DNA of 50,193 bases. Origin: Bacteroidales bacterium. Lineage in GTDB: Bacteria > Bacteroidota > Bacteroidia > Bacteroidales > CG2-30-32-10. Each line of letters starts with the position of its first letter. The stretch's first letter is position 1. Under the pieces are notes generated by a model. That model worked only from the letters and a program-made list of their open reading frames with translations. It was not told the DNA's origin and ran no database searches. Shown here in pieces: positions 50,085-50,193 of the stretch. The stretch lies in contig DAOQAK010000028.1 in the NCBI GenBank assembly GCA_035353855.1, forward strand, positions 1 through 50,193. The letters run 5' to 3'. A program made the translations under genes and the position numbers.

Positions 50085-50193
50085 ATGCTTCTTTTTACTA
50101 AGTTTGCTTTCCAATATTTTTTTATGAAGACATCGTATTAACCTGAGTTCGGGATAAGAGTTATGAACAGTAAATGTTTATAAATAGTTGAAT

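Noticed and set aside
1..50193. tRNA, rRNA, prophage or insertion-sequence genes
   Set aside because: No cloverleaf-like sequence, transposase, integrase or phage structural motif was found in coding or intergenic regions.

Overview
The window is about two-thirds A+T and reads as a chromosomal segment of a member of the Bacteroidota. Five predicted secreted proteins end in C-terminal domains resembling type IX secretion (T9SS) sorting domains, three of them with a clear xPNP motif. The OM-protein/uppS/bamA/ompH/ompH gene order is typical of the phylum, promoters have the phylum's TAnnTTTG -7 box, and almost no gene carries a Shine-Dalgarno (SD) sequence. I see no rRNA, tRNA, CRISPR array, phage or complete insertion sequence.

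Layout. 1-3.3 kb: two T9SS cargo proteins, an arylsulfotransferase-like protein and a beta-propeller protein. 3.4-9.3 kb: a tight co-directional run encoding a CotH-family kinase-like T9SS protein, a small lipoprotein, two near-identical secreted repeat proteins, a VTC-type polyphosphate polymerase domain protein, a DUF4956 membrane protein and a DUF2490 outer-membrane protein. This is the best candidate in the window for a poorly described system. 9.2-13.0 kb (minus): TamL-type assembly lipoprotein and a RecD/Pif1-like helicase. 13.2-18.8 kb (minus): an 1868-residue T9SS protein. 19.2-19.8 kb: a PlsC-type acyltransferase. 20.3-29.3 kb (minus): three M16 metallopeptidases, each followed by its own terminator, with an unusual double-hairpin region between the first two.

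29.4-31.6 kb (minus): four-helix-bundle protein and dnaX, which has an A9 run in its linker. 31.7-38.6 kb (plus): a Dabb protein, two tandem DUF6089/PorG-like proteins, uppS, bamA and two OmpH/Skp chaperones; this is the outer-membrane biogenesis block. 38.6-42.0 kb (minus): gamma-carbonic anhydrase-like protein, nadB and a GNAT-like protein. 42.1-46.0 kb (minus): seven translation genes, rplM-rpsI-rpsB-tsf-rpsF-rpsR-rplI, apparently one operon. 46.3-48.0 kb (plus): der and an S4-domain protein. 48.2-50.1 kb: a fifth T9SS cargo protein.

The common theme is the cell envelope. bamA, ompH and tamL build the outer membrane, the PorG-like proteins may belong to the T9SS, and the T9SS cargo is scattered around them. 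All functional assignments come from reading motifs by eye. No database search was possible.
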